DNA from: Hyphomicrobiales bacterium
Lineage (GTDB): Bacteria; Pseudomonadota; Alphaproteobacteria; Rhizobiales; Rhizobiaceae
Length of the DNA stretch: 64,000 nt
NCBI GenBank assembly: GCA_900470155.1
Contig: UBZT01000014.1
Location: forward strand, 1-64,000
Direction of reading: 5' to 3'
The position numbers and the translations under genes are program-made. The notes beneath the pieces were generated by a model that saw nothing but the letters and a program-made list of their open reading frames with translations, had not been told where the DNA came from and did no database searches. Position 1 is the stretch's first letter. Each line of letters starts with the position of its first letter. This document shows positions 25,301 through 35,866 of the stretch, one piece after another.

Positions 25301-26788
25301 TCAACTCCGTACCAAGCGTGAAAGATCAGATGGCAGTCGCAGAACAAAAGTCGACCCTTCACCCAGGCGCGAAGAAACAGTGATTTCCCCGCCAAGGTTC
25401 CGGGCCAGAGACCGGACATGGGCAAGACCGATGCCTTCGCCGGTCTTGTCCTGCTGGCCCGCGCGACGAAAAAGCTCGAACACACGTTCCTGATCCTGCT
25501 CTGCAATGCCGCGGCCGTTATCCTGAACCTCGATCCGCACCATGTGCCTGCCTTCCGGCGCGGTACGGACCGCAAGTTCAAGCGGCCGCTCCGGATGCTT
25601 ATACTTGATGGCATTGTCGAAAAGGTTACCAAGGATCTGCTCGACAGACAGGCGGTCGGTCACCAGGTTTGCCGCTTTGACGTCAAGGGACACCTGCCCG
25701 TCGCCCTCGCTGATCTGGTGGTGAAGACTTGCCGCAATGGTTTCCAGCATGGTTTTCAGTTCGACTGGCTCCGGCTTCAACTGCCGCCGACCATCGCGCG
25801 AAATCTTCAGGATCGCGTTGATCAGTCCGTCCATCTTCTTGGTCGACGAACGAATGAAGCCGATTGCCTCCGGCAGATCCTCCGAGGCGGCCAGACGCGC
25901 ATCGCGGATCATTTCCTCCGACACGGATGTTCCGTCGGCGAGCACATAGGCTTGCAGCGATTTGAGCGACGTATCCAGTTCGGCCGTGAAGCCCATGATG
26001 TTGACCAGAGGCGCCCTGAGGTCATGGGTGACAATATAGGCAAAGCGCTGGATTTCCTGGTTTGCCTGCATCAGGTCCTCGGTGCGCTCGGAAACGCGGG
26101 CCTCCAGACCGGCATTCAGGTGCTCAACTTCGCGCCGAGCTTTCAGAAGTTCGCGTACGTGCTGGTAGACGATCACCATTGCACCGCCCATCACGGCGAG
26201 AATGGCGATGCCACCACCCACGGTAATCCATTGCAACTGCGTTGTCGCTTCAACCTGATCGCGAACGCCCTGATCGACATTGCTGTCCGACTTCTGCTTG
26301 AATTCGTCAACAATGGCACGGATCTGGTCCATCACCTCTCGACCGACTTCCGTCTGCACCAGCCGGATGGCTGCATCACGCTGGCCTGACTTGACGAGCT
26401 CGATGGTCCGCGCCATTTCGCTGAGCTTGCTCTGCACCAGCCGTTCCAGTTCCGGCATTTGCTCTTGCTTGATAGGACGCCCGCGAACCCGTTGCGACAA
26501 CAGTTCGAGATTGCTGTTCATCCCGCTCAAAGCCTGGTCGTAGGGTGCAAGAAAGCTTTCGTCCTGCGTCAGGATATAGCCGCGCTGGCCGGTTTCAGCA
26601 TCGATCAGGTTCTGAATCAGATCGGCTGATGTCCGCCGGATATCGCGTTCGACAATAATGTAGTCGAACGTCGCGCTGGTTTTTTCAACCAAACCGAATG
26701 TGGCAAAAACGATGCCGAGAAGGATGCCGGTGCCGATCAGCATGAAAAGAACGGTGGACCGGACGAATCCGGCGTGAGTGGCGGACAT
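25301..26788 (-). CDS. CHASE3-domain membrane sensor histidine kinase
   Basis: Starting at ATG 26788 (AGGAG upstream) the 495-residue protein has a membrane helix at about 10-32, a periplasmic CHASE3 domain with the Q-R-G-Y-(I/L)-L-T segment near residue 80, a second helix near 190, a coiled coil, a HisKA domain with the phospho-histidine in IVTHDLRAPLVN, and a HATPase_c domain with DNAIKYKHP and GIGLAHVRSLA. It heads the three-gene phosphorelay cluster read leftward. The sensed signal is not known. Confidence 0.9.
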   Translation of the reverse strand: MSATHAGFVRSTVLFMLIGTGILLGIVFATFGLVEKTSATFDYIIVERDIRRTSADLIQNLIDAETGQRGYILTQDESFLAPYDQALSGMNSNLELLSQRVRGRPIKQEQMPELERLVQSKLSEMARTIELVKSGQRDAAIRLVQTEVGREVMDQIRAIVDEFKQKSDSNVDQGVRDQVEATTQLQWITVGGGIAILAVMGGAMVIVYQHVRELLKARREVEHLNAGLEARVSERTEDLMQANQEIQRFAYIVTHDLRAPLVNIMGFTAELDTSLKSLQAYVLADGTSVSEEMIRDARLAASEDLPEAIGFIRSSTKKMDGLINAILKISRDGRRQLKPEPVELKTMLETIAASLHHQISEGDGQVSLDVKAANLVTDRLSVEQILGNLFDNAIKYKHPERPLELAVRTAPEGRHMVRIEVQDNGRGIAEQDQERVFELFRRAGQQDKTGEGIGLAHVRSLARNLGGEITVSSRLGEGSTFVLRLPSDLSRLVRS

Positions 26789-26891
26789 GAAACTCCTGAG
26801 GAAACAAATGGGCATAATTATCGACTTAACGCGAAGCCCGGCCTCTTGTTCCACCGATTAAACAAAAAAACTTGATGGATCTATAAATGCC

Positions 26892-28466
26892 TCAGGAGAG
26901 CTGCACCGCAATGGCCACAAGCGATACCGCGATGACCCACAAGGCTAGCCGCCCGTAGCGCGTGTGCCGTGCCTCCGCTTTGCCGATCGCCTCTGCAGTC
27001 TGCGGATCAAAGCGCAGGCCTTCCTCACTCATGCGCATGATTTCGGCGTGGAATTTCTCGGTCTTCGTCGCAATCTCGGGCAGCGCTTCGGCCAGTCGCA
27101 TGGCCGCCTTGGCGCCATCCTTCAGGTCGGTTGCAATGCGTTTCGGGCCAAGGTTGTCTCGAATCCACTGTGAAACCACCGGGTCTGCCGCCTTCCACAT
27201 ATTGAACTGCGGATTGAGGATGCGGGCCACACCTTCGACCACCACCATGGTTTTCTGCAGCATCACCAGTTCGGGGCGCGTTTCCATGTCGAAGATTTCG
27301 GTGATCTCGAACAGCAGCGTCAAAAGCTTGCCCATCGAAATGGTCTCGGCAGGCTGCCCGTGGATCGGCTCGCCGATCGCCCGGATCGCTTGGGCAAAGC
27401 TTGCGACATTGTGATGGGAGGGCACGTAGCCCGCCTCGAAATGCACCTCAGCCACGCGCAAGTAGTCGCGGGTGATGAAGCCGTAGAGGATTTCGGCGAG
27501 AAAACGCCTTTCCTTCTTTCCAAGCCGTCCGGCGATGCCCATGTCGACGGCGACAATCATCCCGTCCGCGTCGACGAACAGATTGCCGGGATGCATGTCG
27601 GCGTGGAAGAAGCCGTCGCGCAGTGTGTGGCGCAGGAAGGACTGGATCAGCGTATCGGCGAGAAGATTGAGGTCGAGCCCCGACGCCTGTAGCGCCGCCA
27701 CGTCCGACATCTTGATGCCGTCGATCCACTCCATGGTGACGACGTCGCGGCCGGTCCGTTCCCAATCGACCTTTGGTACGCGGAAGCCCGGGTCTTTCTG
27801 GGTGTTTTCGGCAATTTCCGACAGCGCCGCCGCTTCAAGCCGAAGGTCCATTTCGACCTTGGTCGTCTGTTCCAGCGTGCGGGTCACCTCGACCGGGCGA
27901 AGACGCTTCGTATGCGGCAGAAATTGCTCCTGCAGACGGGCAACGAGATACATGGCCTCGAGATCGTCCGCAAAGCGTTTGCGTACGCCAGGCCGGATGA
28001 CTTTCACGGCAACCTTGCGGGGCCCGTCTGGCGTCATGACCTCGGCTGGATGCACCTGCGCGATCGAGGCGGCAGCGATCGGCTCATCGAAGCGGATGTA
28101 GAGATCCCCGATCGTGCGACCGAGAGCCCCCTGGATCGTCGATTTGGCATCCGCGGTCGGAAAGAATTCCATCCGATCCTGCAGACCTGACAGATCCTCT
28201 GCAAACTCGGCCCCGACGACATCCGGTCGGGTCGCTAGAAACTGGCCGATCTTCACATAGGATGGTCCGAGACGTGCGACAGCACGGGCAAGCCTGTCGG
28301 AGCGCTCTGCCTGTTTGGCACGCCTCCGGGCAAGCGGCCCCAGCAGTGCCTTGCCGAAGCTGGCGAGTGGAGGCAGTCCTTCAGACGGAAGGGCGGCAAC
28401 GACCCCCTCCCGAACAAGCACCCAGCCAACCCGCGCGAGGCGGAAATATGCGCCGATCGTGCTCAT
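26892..28466 (-). CDS. ubiB: UbiB-type atypical kinase for ubiquinone synthesis
   Basis: A 524-residue ADCK/UbiB-family protein with the KxGQ motif in YVKIGQFLATRPD, the AAASIAQVH alanine-rich loop, the HADMHPGN catalytic motif and DMGIAGR (DFG-equivalent). A C-terminal membrane helix (LALWVIAVSLVAIAVQL) anchors it. It supports ubiquinone biosynthesis. It follows ubiE by five bases, so they form one operon. Confidence 0.95.
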   Translation of the reverse strand: MSTIGAYFRLARVGWVLVREGVVAALPSEGLPPLASFGKALLGPLARRRAKQAERSDRLARAVARLGPSYVKIGQFLATRPDVVGAEFAEDLSGLQDRMEFFPTADAKSTIQGALGRTIGDLYIRFDEPIAAASIAQVHPAEVMTPDGPRKVAVKVIRPGVRKRFADDLEAMYLVARLQEQFLPHTKRLRPVEVTRTLEQTTKVEMDLRLEAAALSEIAENTQKDPGFRVPKVDWERTGRDVVTMEWIDGIKMSDVAALQASGLDLNLLADTLIQSFLRHTLRDGFFHADMHPGNLFVDADGMIVAVDMGIAGRLGKKERRFLAEILYGFITRDYLRVAEVHFEAGYVPSHHNVASFAQAIRAIGEPIHGQPAETISMGKLLTLLFEITEIFDMETRPELVMLQKTMVVVEGVARILNPQFNMWKAADPVVSQWIRDNLGPKRIATDLKDGAKAAMRLAEALPEIATKTEKFHAEIMRMSEEGLRFDPQTAEAIGKAEARHTRYGRLALWVIAVSLVAIAVQLS

Positions 28467-28471
28467 GAATG

Positions 28472-29248
28472 TCAGATTTTCCAGCCGGAATGCAGGGCGG
28501 CGATGCCGCCGGTGTAATTGGTGAACTTGACGTTCGAGAAGCCTGCCGTGCTGACCATCTTGGCGAAATCATTCTGGTTCGGGAACTTGCGGATCGACTC
28601 CACGAGATACTGATAGGGTTCCGCGTCTCCGGTGATCATCTTGCCGAATTTAGGGATCGCATTGAACGACCACGCATCATAGACCCGGTCGAGCAGCGGC
28701 AGGTCCACTTCGGAAAATTCCAGCACCAGCAGCCGTCCGCCGCGTTTCAGTACGCGGAAGGCTTCCGACAGGGCAACGTCGATGCGCGGAACATTGCGGA
28801 TGCCGAATGCGATCGTATAGGCGTCGAACGTATTGTCGTCGAAAGGCAGGCTTTCGGCATTGGCCCCGACGAAGGTGAGCTTGTCGGAAAGCCCCTTCTT
28901 TTCAGCGCGTTCCGCGCCGACACCAAGCATCGAACCGTTGATGTCGAGCACAGTCGCATGCGCCAGCCGCTTCGATGCCTCGACGATGCGAAATGCGATA
29001 TCGCCCGTGCCGCCGGCAACATCGAGCACCTTGTAGTCGGGATCCTTACGCGGATTGAGTGCTGCAATCATCGCGTCTTTCCAGACGCGGTGCAGCCCGG
29101 CCGACATCACGTCGTTCATGATGTCGTAGCGCTTGGCAACCTTGTGGAAGACATCGTTGACCAGGCCCTGCTTTTCCTGCTCGTCGACCTGGCGGAAACC
29201 GTAGGAGGTTTCCATGCCGCCATCGGCGGAAATGCGGCTTGCAGTCAT
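28472..29248 (-). CDS. ubiE: Demethylmenaquinone/ubiquinone C-methyltransferase
   Basis: With ATG 29248 the protein has 258 residues. The SAM-binding glycine-rich loop [21 protein letters not shown] and the family segment [14 protein letters not shown] are clear, together with the N-terminal [18 protein letters not shown]. It methylates the quinone ring in ubiquinone synthesis. It is divergent from mutM and leads the ubiE-ubiB operon. Confidence 0.95.
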   Translation of the reverse strand: MTASRISADGGMETSYGFRQVDEQEKQGLVNDVFHKVAKRYDIMNDVMSAGLHRVWKDAMIAALNPRKDPDYKVLDVAGGTGDIAFRIVEASKRLAHATVLDINGSMLGVGAERAEKKGLSDKLTFVGANAESLPFDDNTFDAYTIAFGIRNVPRIDVALSEAFRVLKRGGRLLVLEFSEVDLPLLDRVYDAWSFNAIPKFGKMITGDAEPYQYLVESIRKFPNQNDFAKMVSTAGFSNVKFTNYTGGIAALHSGWKI

Positions 29249-29382
29249 CGGTTCACTCCACTTGGCGACAGGTCGCTGGACCATAGCGAAAACGGCCGGC
29301 ACGCGCTATCTGCGCTATATCAGCCCCATAGGCTGGTCTATAGACCTTAAAGAATGCGGTTCAAACAGAAAGATGGGCGCTA

Positions 29383-30273
29383 ATGCCGGAATTGCCAGAG
29401 GTAGAGACAGTTAGGCGTGGATTGAGCCCGACCATGGAAGGCGCGGTACTACAGCGCCTTGAGCTCAGAAGAGCCGATCTGCGCTTCCCCTTGCCGCGTG
29501 ATTTCGCCGCAAGGGTCGAGGGCCGCCGTATTACCGCTCTGTCCCGCCGGGCGAAATATCTGCTGATCGACCTGGAGGACGGTACGACCGTGATCGCCCA
29601 CCTCGGCATGTCGGGATCGTTCCGCGTTGAAACGGCGGTTGCTGAAGAGATGCCCGGCGACTTTCACCATCAAAGAAGCAAGGATGAAAAGCACGATCAT
29701 GTCATCTTTCATCTGCAGCGCCCGGAAGGGACCGTGCGCGTCATCTATAATGACCCACGCCGGTTCGGCTTCATGGATCTCGCGTCCCGGGCGGATCTGG
29801 ATGTTTATCCGGCTTTTCGCGACCTTGGTCCCGAGCCGGTCGGCAATCTTCTGTCTGCCGACTATCTGGCCAGCCGTTTCAATGGTCGCAGCCAGCCGCT
29901 GAAGAGCGCGCTGCTCGACCAGAAGGTGATCGCAGGTCTGGGAAACATCTATGTCTGCGAAGCTCTGTGGCGCTCTCACCTGTCGCCAACCCGCAAAGTG
30001 TCCACACTGGTCACCAAGGCGGGCAGGCCGAAGCCGGAACTCGGCCTTCTGGCCGACAGTATCCGCGAGGTCATCGCCGACGCCATCCTGGCTGGCGGGT
30101 CGTCCTTGCGTGACCATATCCAGACGGACGGCACGCTTGGCTATTTCCAGCACAGCTTCCGTGCATACGACCGCGAAGGCCATACCTGCCTCACGGACGG
30201 CTGCGGCGGTACCGTCGAAAGGATAGTACAATCCGGCCGCTCGACCTTCTATTGTCAGCGCTGCCAGAAATAA
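29383..30273 (+). CDS. mutM: Formamidopyrimidine-DNA glycosylase
   Basis: MutM/Fpg removes 8-oxoguanine and formamidopyrimidines. The catalytic N-terminus PELPEVETV (P2, E3) is intact, with K in the [15 protein letters not shown] region and the helix-two-turn-helix segment [23 protein letters not shown]. The C-terminal zinc finger ends CQRCQK; its first pair is spaced CLTDGC. 296 residues, normal. It is divergent from ubiE. Confidence 0.96.
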   Translation: MPELPEVETVRRGLSPTMEGAVLQRLELRRADLRFPLPRDFAARVEGRRITALSRRAKYLLIDLEDGTTVIAHLGMSGSFRVETAVAEEMPGDFHHQRSKDEKHDHVIFHLQRPEGTVRVIYNDPRRFGFMDLASRADLDVYPAFRDLGPEPVGNLLSADYLASRFNGRSQPLKSALLDQKVIAGLGNIYVCEALWRSHLSPTRKVSTLVTKAGRPKPELGLLADSIREVIADAILAGGSSLRDHIQTDGTLGYFQHSFRAYDREGHTCLTDGCGGTVERIVQSGRSTFYCQRCQK

Positions 30274-30303
30274 CACCACGGAACATCATCAAGGGAGTGA
30301 GGA

Positions 30304-31077
30304 ATGTCCTTCGAGACCATTTTGATCGAGCGGCGCGACCGCGTGGCGATCGTCACGTTGAACCGGCCGCAGGCACTGAATGCGCTCAACTCGACCGTGG
30401 CGCGCGAACTGCGGCAGGTCTTTGAGCAATTGCAGGCCGATGCCGAGATCGGTGCCGTCGTCTTGACCGGCTCCGAAAAGGCGTTTGCTGCCGGTGCCGA
30501 TATCAAGGAGATGCAGTCACTCTCGTTCGTTGATGCCTACACGGGCGACTTCATCGGCACGTGGGACGATATTGCCGGCTTTCGCAAGCCGCTGATCGCG
30601 GCCGTCTCCGGCTTCGCTCTCGGCGGCGGCTGCGAGCTTGCCATGATGTGCGACTTCATCATCGCCTCGAAGACGGCGAAGTTCGGCCAGCCCGAAATTA
30701 CGCTCGGCATCATCCCGGGCATGGGCGGCTCCCAGCGCCTGACCCGTGCTGTTGGAAAGGCCAAGGCGATGGACCTTTGCCTGACGGGTCGCATGATGGA
30801 TGCGGTGGAAGCGGAGAGTGCCGGCCTCGTTGCCCGTGTCGTTGAGCCTGAGCGTCTTCTGAACGAGGCGATCGAGGCGGCGGCCAGGATCGCCTCCTTC
30901 TCGCTGCCGGCGGTCATGATGGCCAAGGAGGCGGTCAATCGGGCTTTCGAACAGACCCTCGGCGAGGGATTGCGCTTTGAACGACGCCTGTTTCATTCGC
31001 TCTTCGCCACCGAAGACCAGAAGGAAGGCATGGCCGCATTCGTCGAGAAGCGCAAACCGGGGTTCCGGAATCGCTAA
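30304..31077 (+). CDS. Enoyl-CoA hydratase
   Basis: The 257-residue crotonase-fold protein has [12 protein letters not shown] (oxyanion-hole region), [21 protein letters not shown] and [19 protein letters not shown] with the catalytic glutamates. It hydrates trans-2-enoyl-CoA in beta-oxidation. GGGAGTGAGG precedes the ATG. It follows mutM by 30 bases on the same strand and lies next to rpsT-dnaA, a placement usual in Rhizobiaceae. Confidence 0.93.
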   Translation: MSFETILIERRDRVAIVTLNRPQALNALNSTVARELRQVFEQLQADAEIGAVVLTGSEKAFAAGADIKEMQSLSFVDAYTGDFIGTWDDIAGFRKPLIAAVSGFALGGGCELAMMCDFIIASKTAKFGQPEITLGIIPGMGGSQRLTRAVGKAKAMDLCLTGRMMDAVEAESAGLVARVVEPERLLNEAIEAAARIASFSLPAVMMAKEAVNRAFEQTLGEGLRFERRLFHSLFATEDQKEGMAAFVEKRKPGFRNR

Positions 31078-31267
31078 CAAGATGAAGGGCAGGCGCGATT
31101 CATTCAGAATCCGCGTTGACGCAATCGCGCTTTCCCGCTATATGCCCGCCCACGGTTGGGAAAGTCGCTGGGCTTTTCCGAAATAGCTCCCCATTTGCTG
31201 AATTGGCAGGTCGCAATGACCCGACGCGGCGAGGGTGGGGTTTGGTTTGAATTCGAAGAGAGGCATC

Positions 31268-31534
31268 ATGGCCAATACAACTTCGGCGAAGAAGGCGACC
31301 CGCAAGATCGCTCGCCAAACTGCAGTCAACAAGGCTCGCCGTTCGCGGGTCCGTGGTTTCATCCGCAAGGTTGAAGAAGCGATCGCATCGGGCGACGCAA
31401 CTCTGGCCAAGGATGCCCTTCAGGCGGCTCAGCCGGAACTGCAGCGCGCAGCCACCAAGGGCGTTGTTCACGCCAACACCGCATCGCGCAAGATCTCGCG
31501 TCTTGCCTCGCGTGTGAAGGCCATCTCGGCCTAA
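31268..31534 (+). CDS. rpsT: Ribosomal protein S20
   Basis: The 88-residue lysine/arginine/alanine-rich protein starts [18 protein letters not shown] and contains [11 protein letters not shown] and [17 protein letters not shown], the S20 pattern. GAGG lies before ATG 31268. S20 binds 16S rRNA early in 30S assembly. A terminator follows. Confidence 0.97.
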   Translation: MANTTSAKKATRKIARQTAVNKARRSRVRGFIRKVEEAIASGDATLAKDALQAAQPELQRAATKGVVHANTASRKISRLASRVKAISA

Positions 31535-31564
31535 TTTAAGACATAGTTTCGACGAATTTCGAAG

Positions 31565-31589
31565 AGCCTGGCATTGCGCCGGGCTTTTT
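31565..31589 (+). terminator. Rho-independent terminator after rpsT
   Basis: GCCTGGC (31566-31572) pairs with GCCGGGC (31578-31584, one G-T pair), followed by five thymines. Confidence 0.8.
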
Positions 31590-32345
31590 GTGTTTTCCCA
31601 TTGCGGTTACGGCGTCAGTTGATTTAGCGATTGCTGTTTGACGGGAGTGTATCAGTCGGGTGACAGAAAAAAAATAATAATTTCAAGTGCTTACTGGAGG
31701 TGCCCTATTGAGGTGACGCTTTACCCAAGGGCAGGTTCGGCTCAATCTGAGTCAAGCGAATTTTTATTTTTCCGCTCGTCAAACGCTCAAACGCACAGCC
31801 ATTTTCGAATCCCCTTGATTCAAAAGCGATTCTTTTGCGGGGGAATGTGACGCAAAAACGATGGACGCAGAGTCAATGGCCGACGATCATTTTTGCGGAA
31901 AATTCACGGTTGATATTGCCATTTGATCCTGCCTTAATGAGGTCAAGCAAGGGGCTTGGGACGAGCCCGGAAGGGCGATCTGAACGGCAAAAGCTGCGAT
32001 GATTTACCAGCCCTTGCTGGAGCGGGATGGATCTATTCCGTTATCCCATAAACTGATCGGTATTGCATCGGAAACGACATCGTTTCCGCGCCCTACCTTA
32101 TTGCGTCTTGAGTGGCTTCGGGACGAGCGAATGCGGGCGGGCTTTTCATGTCGAGGATGGAAAGCAGGCCTGGAAACTGAAAACGCTGTTTGAGGGGGCG
32201 GCGTTTTGTCGGAGCACGGCCATTGGCTGAGTTTCCGGCTCGATCATGGGGATTGCCGAGACGATTGCGTCTTGGCGCGAGATAAAGCGGCTGCCGGGCG
32301 GAGATAAGACGCCCGACACCTGAAATGATTTTGGAAGGCGGCAAA
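31590..32345. other. Long gene-free leader upstream of dnaA
   Basis: About 750 bases carry no convincing gene. The left half is AT-rich for this genome (an adenine run with AATAATAATT near 31668-31682). Five GANTC sites lie between 31749 and 31874. Further right, GGGCG and CGCCC (32296-32314) can form a small hairpin near the dnaA start. I see no cluster of perfect DnaA boxes. The stretch probably contains the dnaA promoter and a long 5' leader. Confidence 0.6.
31749..31874. promoter_or_regulatory. Cluster of five GANTC (CcrM) sites in the dnaA control region
   Basis: GAGTC at 31749-31753, GAATC at 31807-31811, GATTC at 31817-31821, GATTC at 31828-31832 and GAGTC at 31870-31874. Chance would give about one per 256 bases. 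CcrM methylates GANTC in alphaproteobacteria, and methylation state is known to influence dnaA transcription in Caulobacter. A similar role here is inferred. Confidence 0.6.
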
Positions 32346-33905
32346 ATGCATATTAATTCAATGACGGCCGGTGCGTTGGTAAATGGGGACCACGCACATT
32401 CGGCGCTGAGTGCCGCGTGCTCCGATGGAGCAGGAGAGAATGCCGAAATGAAGCACAATGCTCTTTTCGAGCGTTTCAGCCTCCGCCTCAAGGCACAGGT
32501 TGGACCTGACGTCTACGCGAGCTGGTTTGGGCGCCTCAAACTCCATTCTGCATCGAAAAGCGTCGTGCGGTTGACCGTGCCGACAACATTTCTAAAGTCC
32601 TGGATCAACAACCGATATCTCGATCTGATCAGCTCGATCTTCCAGGCTGAAGATCCTAACATTCTCAAGGTGGAGATCATGGTGCGTAGCGCAAGTCGCG
32701 CTGTCCGTGGTCCGATCGTCGATGAACGTCAGGTTCCCGCTGATAACACCCAACCGGCGACAGGCCGCAAATCCGGCCCCCAGACCGCTGGTCAGATTGC
32801 CGCAACGCAGGCCCCGGCGACCAATTCGGCGCGCGTTGGGACCGCAACCCCGCTTTTCGGCTCACCGCTCGACTCGCGATATACCTTTGACGGCTTCGTC
32901 GAAGGTGCGTCGAACCGCGTCGCGCTTGCCGCTGCCAAGACGATTGCCGAAGCCGGCGCTGGCGCGGTGCGCTTCAACCCGCTCTTCATTCATTCCTCCG
33001 TTGGTCTCGGCAAGACACATCTGCTGCAGGCGATTGCCAATGCCGCCGTGCACAGCCCGCGTGCCCCGCGCGTCGTCTATCTGACCGCGGAGTATTTCAT
33101 GTGGCGTTTCGCAACCGCCATCCGCGACAACGATGCCCTGACGCTGAAGGACTCGCTGCGCAACATCGATCTCCTGATCATCGACGACATGCAGTTCCTG
33201 CAGGGCAAGATGATCCAGCACGAATTCTGCCATCTGCTCAACATGCTGCTCGACAGCGCCAAGCAGGTCGTCGTGGCGGCAGACCGTGCACCATGGGAAC
33301 TGGAATCGCTCGACCCGCGCGTGCGTTCGCGCCTTCAGGGTGGCGTCGCCATCGAGATGGAAGCGCCCGACTACGACATGCGCCTGGACATGCTGAAGAG
33401 CCGTCTGGACGCAGCCCGCAAGGATGATGGCGCGCTTGAAATTCCGGCAGACCTTCTGGAGCATGTTGCCCGCAACATCACCAGCAGCGGCCGCGATCTG
33501 GAAGGCGCCTTCAACCAGCTGGTGTTCCGCCGTTCCTTCGAGCCGAACCTGTCCATCGAACGTGTCGATGAACTGCTGGCCCATCTCGTTGGTGCCGGCG
33601 AGCAGAAGCGCGTCCGCATCGAAGACATCCAGCGCATTGTTGCGCGCCACTACAATGTCTCGCGCCAGGAACTGGTGTCGAACCGCCGGACGCGTGTCAT
33701 CGTCAAGCCGCGCCAGATCGCCATGTATCTGTCGAAGACCCTGACGCCGCGGTCCTTCCCGGAAATCGGCCGTCGCTTCGGTGGTCGCGATCACACGACG
33801 GTGTTGCATGCCGTGCGCAAGATCGAGGATCTGGTCAGCGAGGATACCAAGCTGAGCCATGAGATCGAGCTGCTCAAGCGGCTCATCAATGAGAATAATG
33901 CATGA
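32346..33905 (+). CDS. dnaA: Chromosomal replication initiator DnaA
   Basis: DnaA binds DnaA boxes at oriC, melts DNA and loads helicase. Seen: domain I ([22 protein letters not shown]), a variable domain II rich in Gln/Ala/Pro, the AAA+ domain III with GLGKTHLL (Walker A) and [10 protein letters not shown] (Walker B), and domain IV with [16 protein letters not shown] that reads DnaA boxes. I chose ATG 32346 because a GGAAGGCGG site lies just before it; ATG 32325 lacks one, and ATG 32448 ([10 protein letters not shown]) is another candidate start as in some relatives. 519 residues from 32346. Confidence 0.96.
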   Translation: MHINSMTAGALVNGDHAHSALSAACSDGAGENAEMKHNALFERFSLRLKAQVGPDVYASWFGRLKLHSASKSVVRLTVPTTFLKSWINNRYLDLISSIFQAEDPNILKVEIMVRSASRAVRGPIVDERQVPADNTQPATGRKSGPQTAGQIAATQAPATNSARVGTATPLFGSPLDSRYTFDGFVEGASNRVALAAAKTIAEAGAGAVRFNPLFIHSSVGLGKTHLLQAIANAAVHSPRAPRVVYLTAEYFMWRFATAIRDNDALTLKDSLRNIDLLIIDDMQFLQGKMIQHEFCHLLNMLLDSAKQVVVAADRAPWELESLDPRVRSRLQGGVAIEMEAPDYDMRLDMLKSRLDAARKDDGALEIPADLLEHVARNITSSGRDLEGAFNQLVFRRSFEPNLSIERVDELLAHLVGAGEQKRVRIEDIQRIVARHYNVSRQELVSNRRTRVIVKPRQIAMYLSKTLTPRSFPEIGRRFGGRDHTTVLHAVRKIEDLVSEDTKLSHEIELLKRLINENNA

Positions 33906-33912
33906 GGAACCA

Positions 33913-33942
33913 AGGCCGGCGCAAATGCCGGCCTCTTTTTTT
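33913..33942 (+). terminator. Rho-independent terminator after dnaA
   Basis: AGGCCGGC (33913-33920) and GCCGGCCT (33927-33934) form a perfect stem with a six-base loop, followed by a run of thymines. Confidence 0.9.
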
Positions 33943-34029
33943 GGCGGCTGTCAGCGGCTGGGAGTGAAGAATTTCAGCGCTACAGAGGGAATGCAGACCG
34001 ATCCCCGGATTGAATTGTCTCGCCTGCAA

Positions 34030-35208
34030 TCAACAGGCGAGATCAGCCACCACGGCATCGAGGATCAGCATGCCCGGCGGTGTGCAGCGCAGCCGCGAAT
34101 TGCCGAGCCGTTCGATAAAGCCTTGTTCCAGTAAAAACTGCTCGCGTGCCGGATCGGGATCGCGGCCGGAGAGTTGCTGCCAGCGGGCGAGATCCACCCC
34201 TTCACGCAGACGCAGTCCCATCAGCAGAAGCTCGTCCGCCTGGGCCTCGTTGTCCAGCAGTTCCTGGTCGACCATGCCATGGCCACGCTGCTCGACGGCC
34301 GTGAGCCAGGTTTCCGGGTGTTTTTCGGTCGCCGTTGCAATCTTGGACCGTCCACGGGTCAAGCGGCCATGCGCGCCGGGGCCAATGCCGGCATAGTCGC
34401 CGTAGCGCCAATAGGTCAGGTTGTGGCGGCTTTCAGCGCCCGGACGGGCATGGTTCGACACTTCATAGGCGGGCATGCCTTCGCGTTCCGTGATCTCCTG
34501 CGTCGCCTCATAGAGGACGGCCGCATGTTCCTCGTCCGGAACGATCAGCTTGCCAGCCTTGTGCAGGCCGAAAAAGGCAGTGCCTTCCTCAATGGTCAGC
34601 TGGTAGAGCGACAGGTGATCGACGGCATAGGACATCGCTTCCTTCAACTCGCGCTCCCAGGCCTCGACCGTCTGCTTCGGACGGGCATAGATCAGGTCGA
34701 ACGACATGCGCGGGAAGATCTCGCGCGCCAGACGAATGGCGCGCAGCGCATCCTCGACGTCATGCAGGCGGCCAAGGAATTTCAGGTCTGCATCATTGAG
34801 CGCCTGGACGCCGAGAGACACGCGATTGACGCCGGCCGCGCGATAACCGCGGAAACGTGTCGCTTCGACGCTAGACGGATTGGCTTCCATCGTCACTTCG
34901 ATGCCGTTGGGCACATGCCAGGTGCCGGCAATGCCATCCAGGATCGCCGCAACCGTCGATGGCTCCATCAGCGACGGTGTGCCGCCACCCATGAAGATGC
35001 TGGTCACGGTCTTGGGGCCTGATAGCTCGCGCATCGCCTTCATCTCCTGCAGGAACGCAGAGACGAAACGGGCCTGATCCACCGGCTGATGCCGGACATG
35101 GCTGTTGAAGTCGCAATAAGGGCATTTGGCCGCGCAGAACGGCCAGTGCACATAGATGCCGAAGCCCGGTTCGCCGGTATCGGGCAGAAGCGTGAAGGCT
35201 TCGGTCAT
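34030..35208 (-). CDS. hemW: Radical SAM coproporphyrinogen-like protein HemW
   Basis: The 392-residue protein (ATG 35208) has the radical-SAM CxxxCxxC motif in CAAKCPYCDFNSH, the FMGGGTPSLM SAM-binding segment and the HemN_C domain. HemW resembles the oxygen-independent coproporphyrinogen oxidase HemN but lacks its extended N-terminus; it is regarded as a heme chaperone. The gene starts seven bases after the rdgB stop, so it is read with rdgB. The frame is open upstream of 35208 but only as a shadow of rdgB. Confidence 0.92.
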   Translation of the reverse strand: MTEAFTLLPDTGEPGFGIYVHWPFCAAKCPYCDFNSHVRHQPVDQARFVSAFLQEMKAMRELSGPKTVTSIFMGGGTPSLMEPSTVAAILDGIAGTWHVPNGIEVTMEANPSSVEATRFRGYRAAGVNRVSLGVQALNDADLKFLGRLHDVEDALRAIRLAREIFPRMSFDLIYARPKQTVEAWERELKEAMSYAVDHLSLYQLTIEEGTAFFGLHKAGKLIVPDEEHAAVLYEATQEITEREGMPAYEVSNHARPGAESRHNLTYWRYGDYAGIGPGAHGRLTRGRSKIATATEKHPETWLTAVEQRGHGMVDQELLDNEAQADELLLMGLRLREGVDLARWQQLSGRDPDPAREQFLLEQGFIERLGNSRLRCTPPGMLILDAVVADLAC

Positions 35209-35215
35209 GAGCAGG

Positions 35216-35860
35216 TCAGGCCTCCAGGCAGGTTTCGACGAAAAGCTTGAAGGCGCGCGCACGGTGCGACAGCGCCTGCGGATCGCCGGGCTTCCAGCCG
35301 TGTTTTTCGTCAGACGACATCTCGCCGAAGGTCCGCGTGTGGCCTTCCGGCTGGAAGATCGGATCATAGCCGAAACCCGCGCTGCCGCGCGGTGGCCAGG
35401 CAACGACGCCCTCGATCTCGCCGCGGAAGAATTCGGTATGGCCATCGGGCCAGGCAAGGCAAAGCACGGAGACGAAGCGGGCGCTTCGCTGGGACGGCTC
35501 AGTGGCGCCACGTTCCGCAAGCGCGGTTTCGACTTTCTGCATAGCCATAGCAAAATCGCGGCTACCGTCCTCGCGCTCGGCCCAGTTGGCGGTGTAAACG
35601 CCGGGTGCCCCATCAAGCGCGTCGATGACAAGGCCGCTGTCATCCGACAGCGACGGCAGGCCGGAAGCCTTGGCCGAGGCCAGCGCCTTGATCGCGGCAT
35701 TTTCCTCGAACGTCGTGCCGGTTTCGTCGGGTTCTGCAAATTTCAGTTCGGCCGCAGATTGGGCGGAAAAGCCGAAGGGGCCGATCAGATCGGCGATTTC
35801 CGCGATCTTGCCGGCATTGTGGCTGGCCACGACGATGGTGCGGGTGTCGAGCTTGCGCAT
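35216..35860 (-). CDS. rdgB: Non-canonical purine NTP pyrophosphatase (RdgB/HAM1)
   Basis: The 214-residue enzyme removes dITP and XTP from nucleotide pools. Family features: [14 protein letters not shown] at the N-terminus, [32 protein letters not shown] and LSHRARAFK at the C-terminus. It lies between a VOC gene and hemW in a compact minus-strand operon. Confidence 0.95.
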   Translation of the reverse strand: MRKLDTRTIVVASHNAGKIAEIADLIGPFGFSAQSAAELKFAEPDETGTTFEENAAIKALASAKASGLPSLSDDSGLVIDALDGAPGVYTANWAEREDGSRDFAMAMQKVETALAERGATEPSQRSARFVSVLCLAWPDGHTEFFRGEIEGVVAWPPRGSAGFGYDPIFQPEGHTRTFGEMSSDEKHGWKPGDPQALSHRARAFKLFVETCLEA

Positions 35861-35866
35861 AAATGT

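Noticed and set aside
31590..32345. Replication origin upstream of dnaA
   Set aside because: No cluster of clear DnaA boxes was found (the nearest, TTATCCCAT at about 32041, is poor), and in Rhizobiales oriC is known near hemE rather than dnaA.
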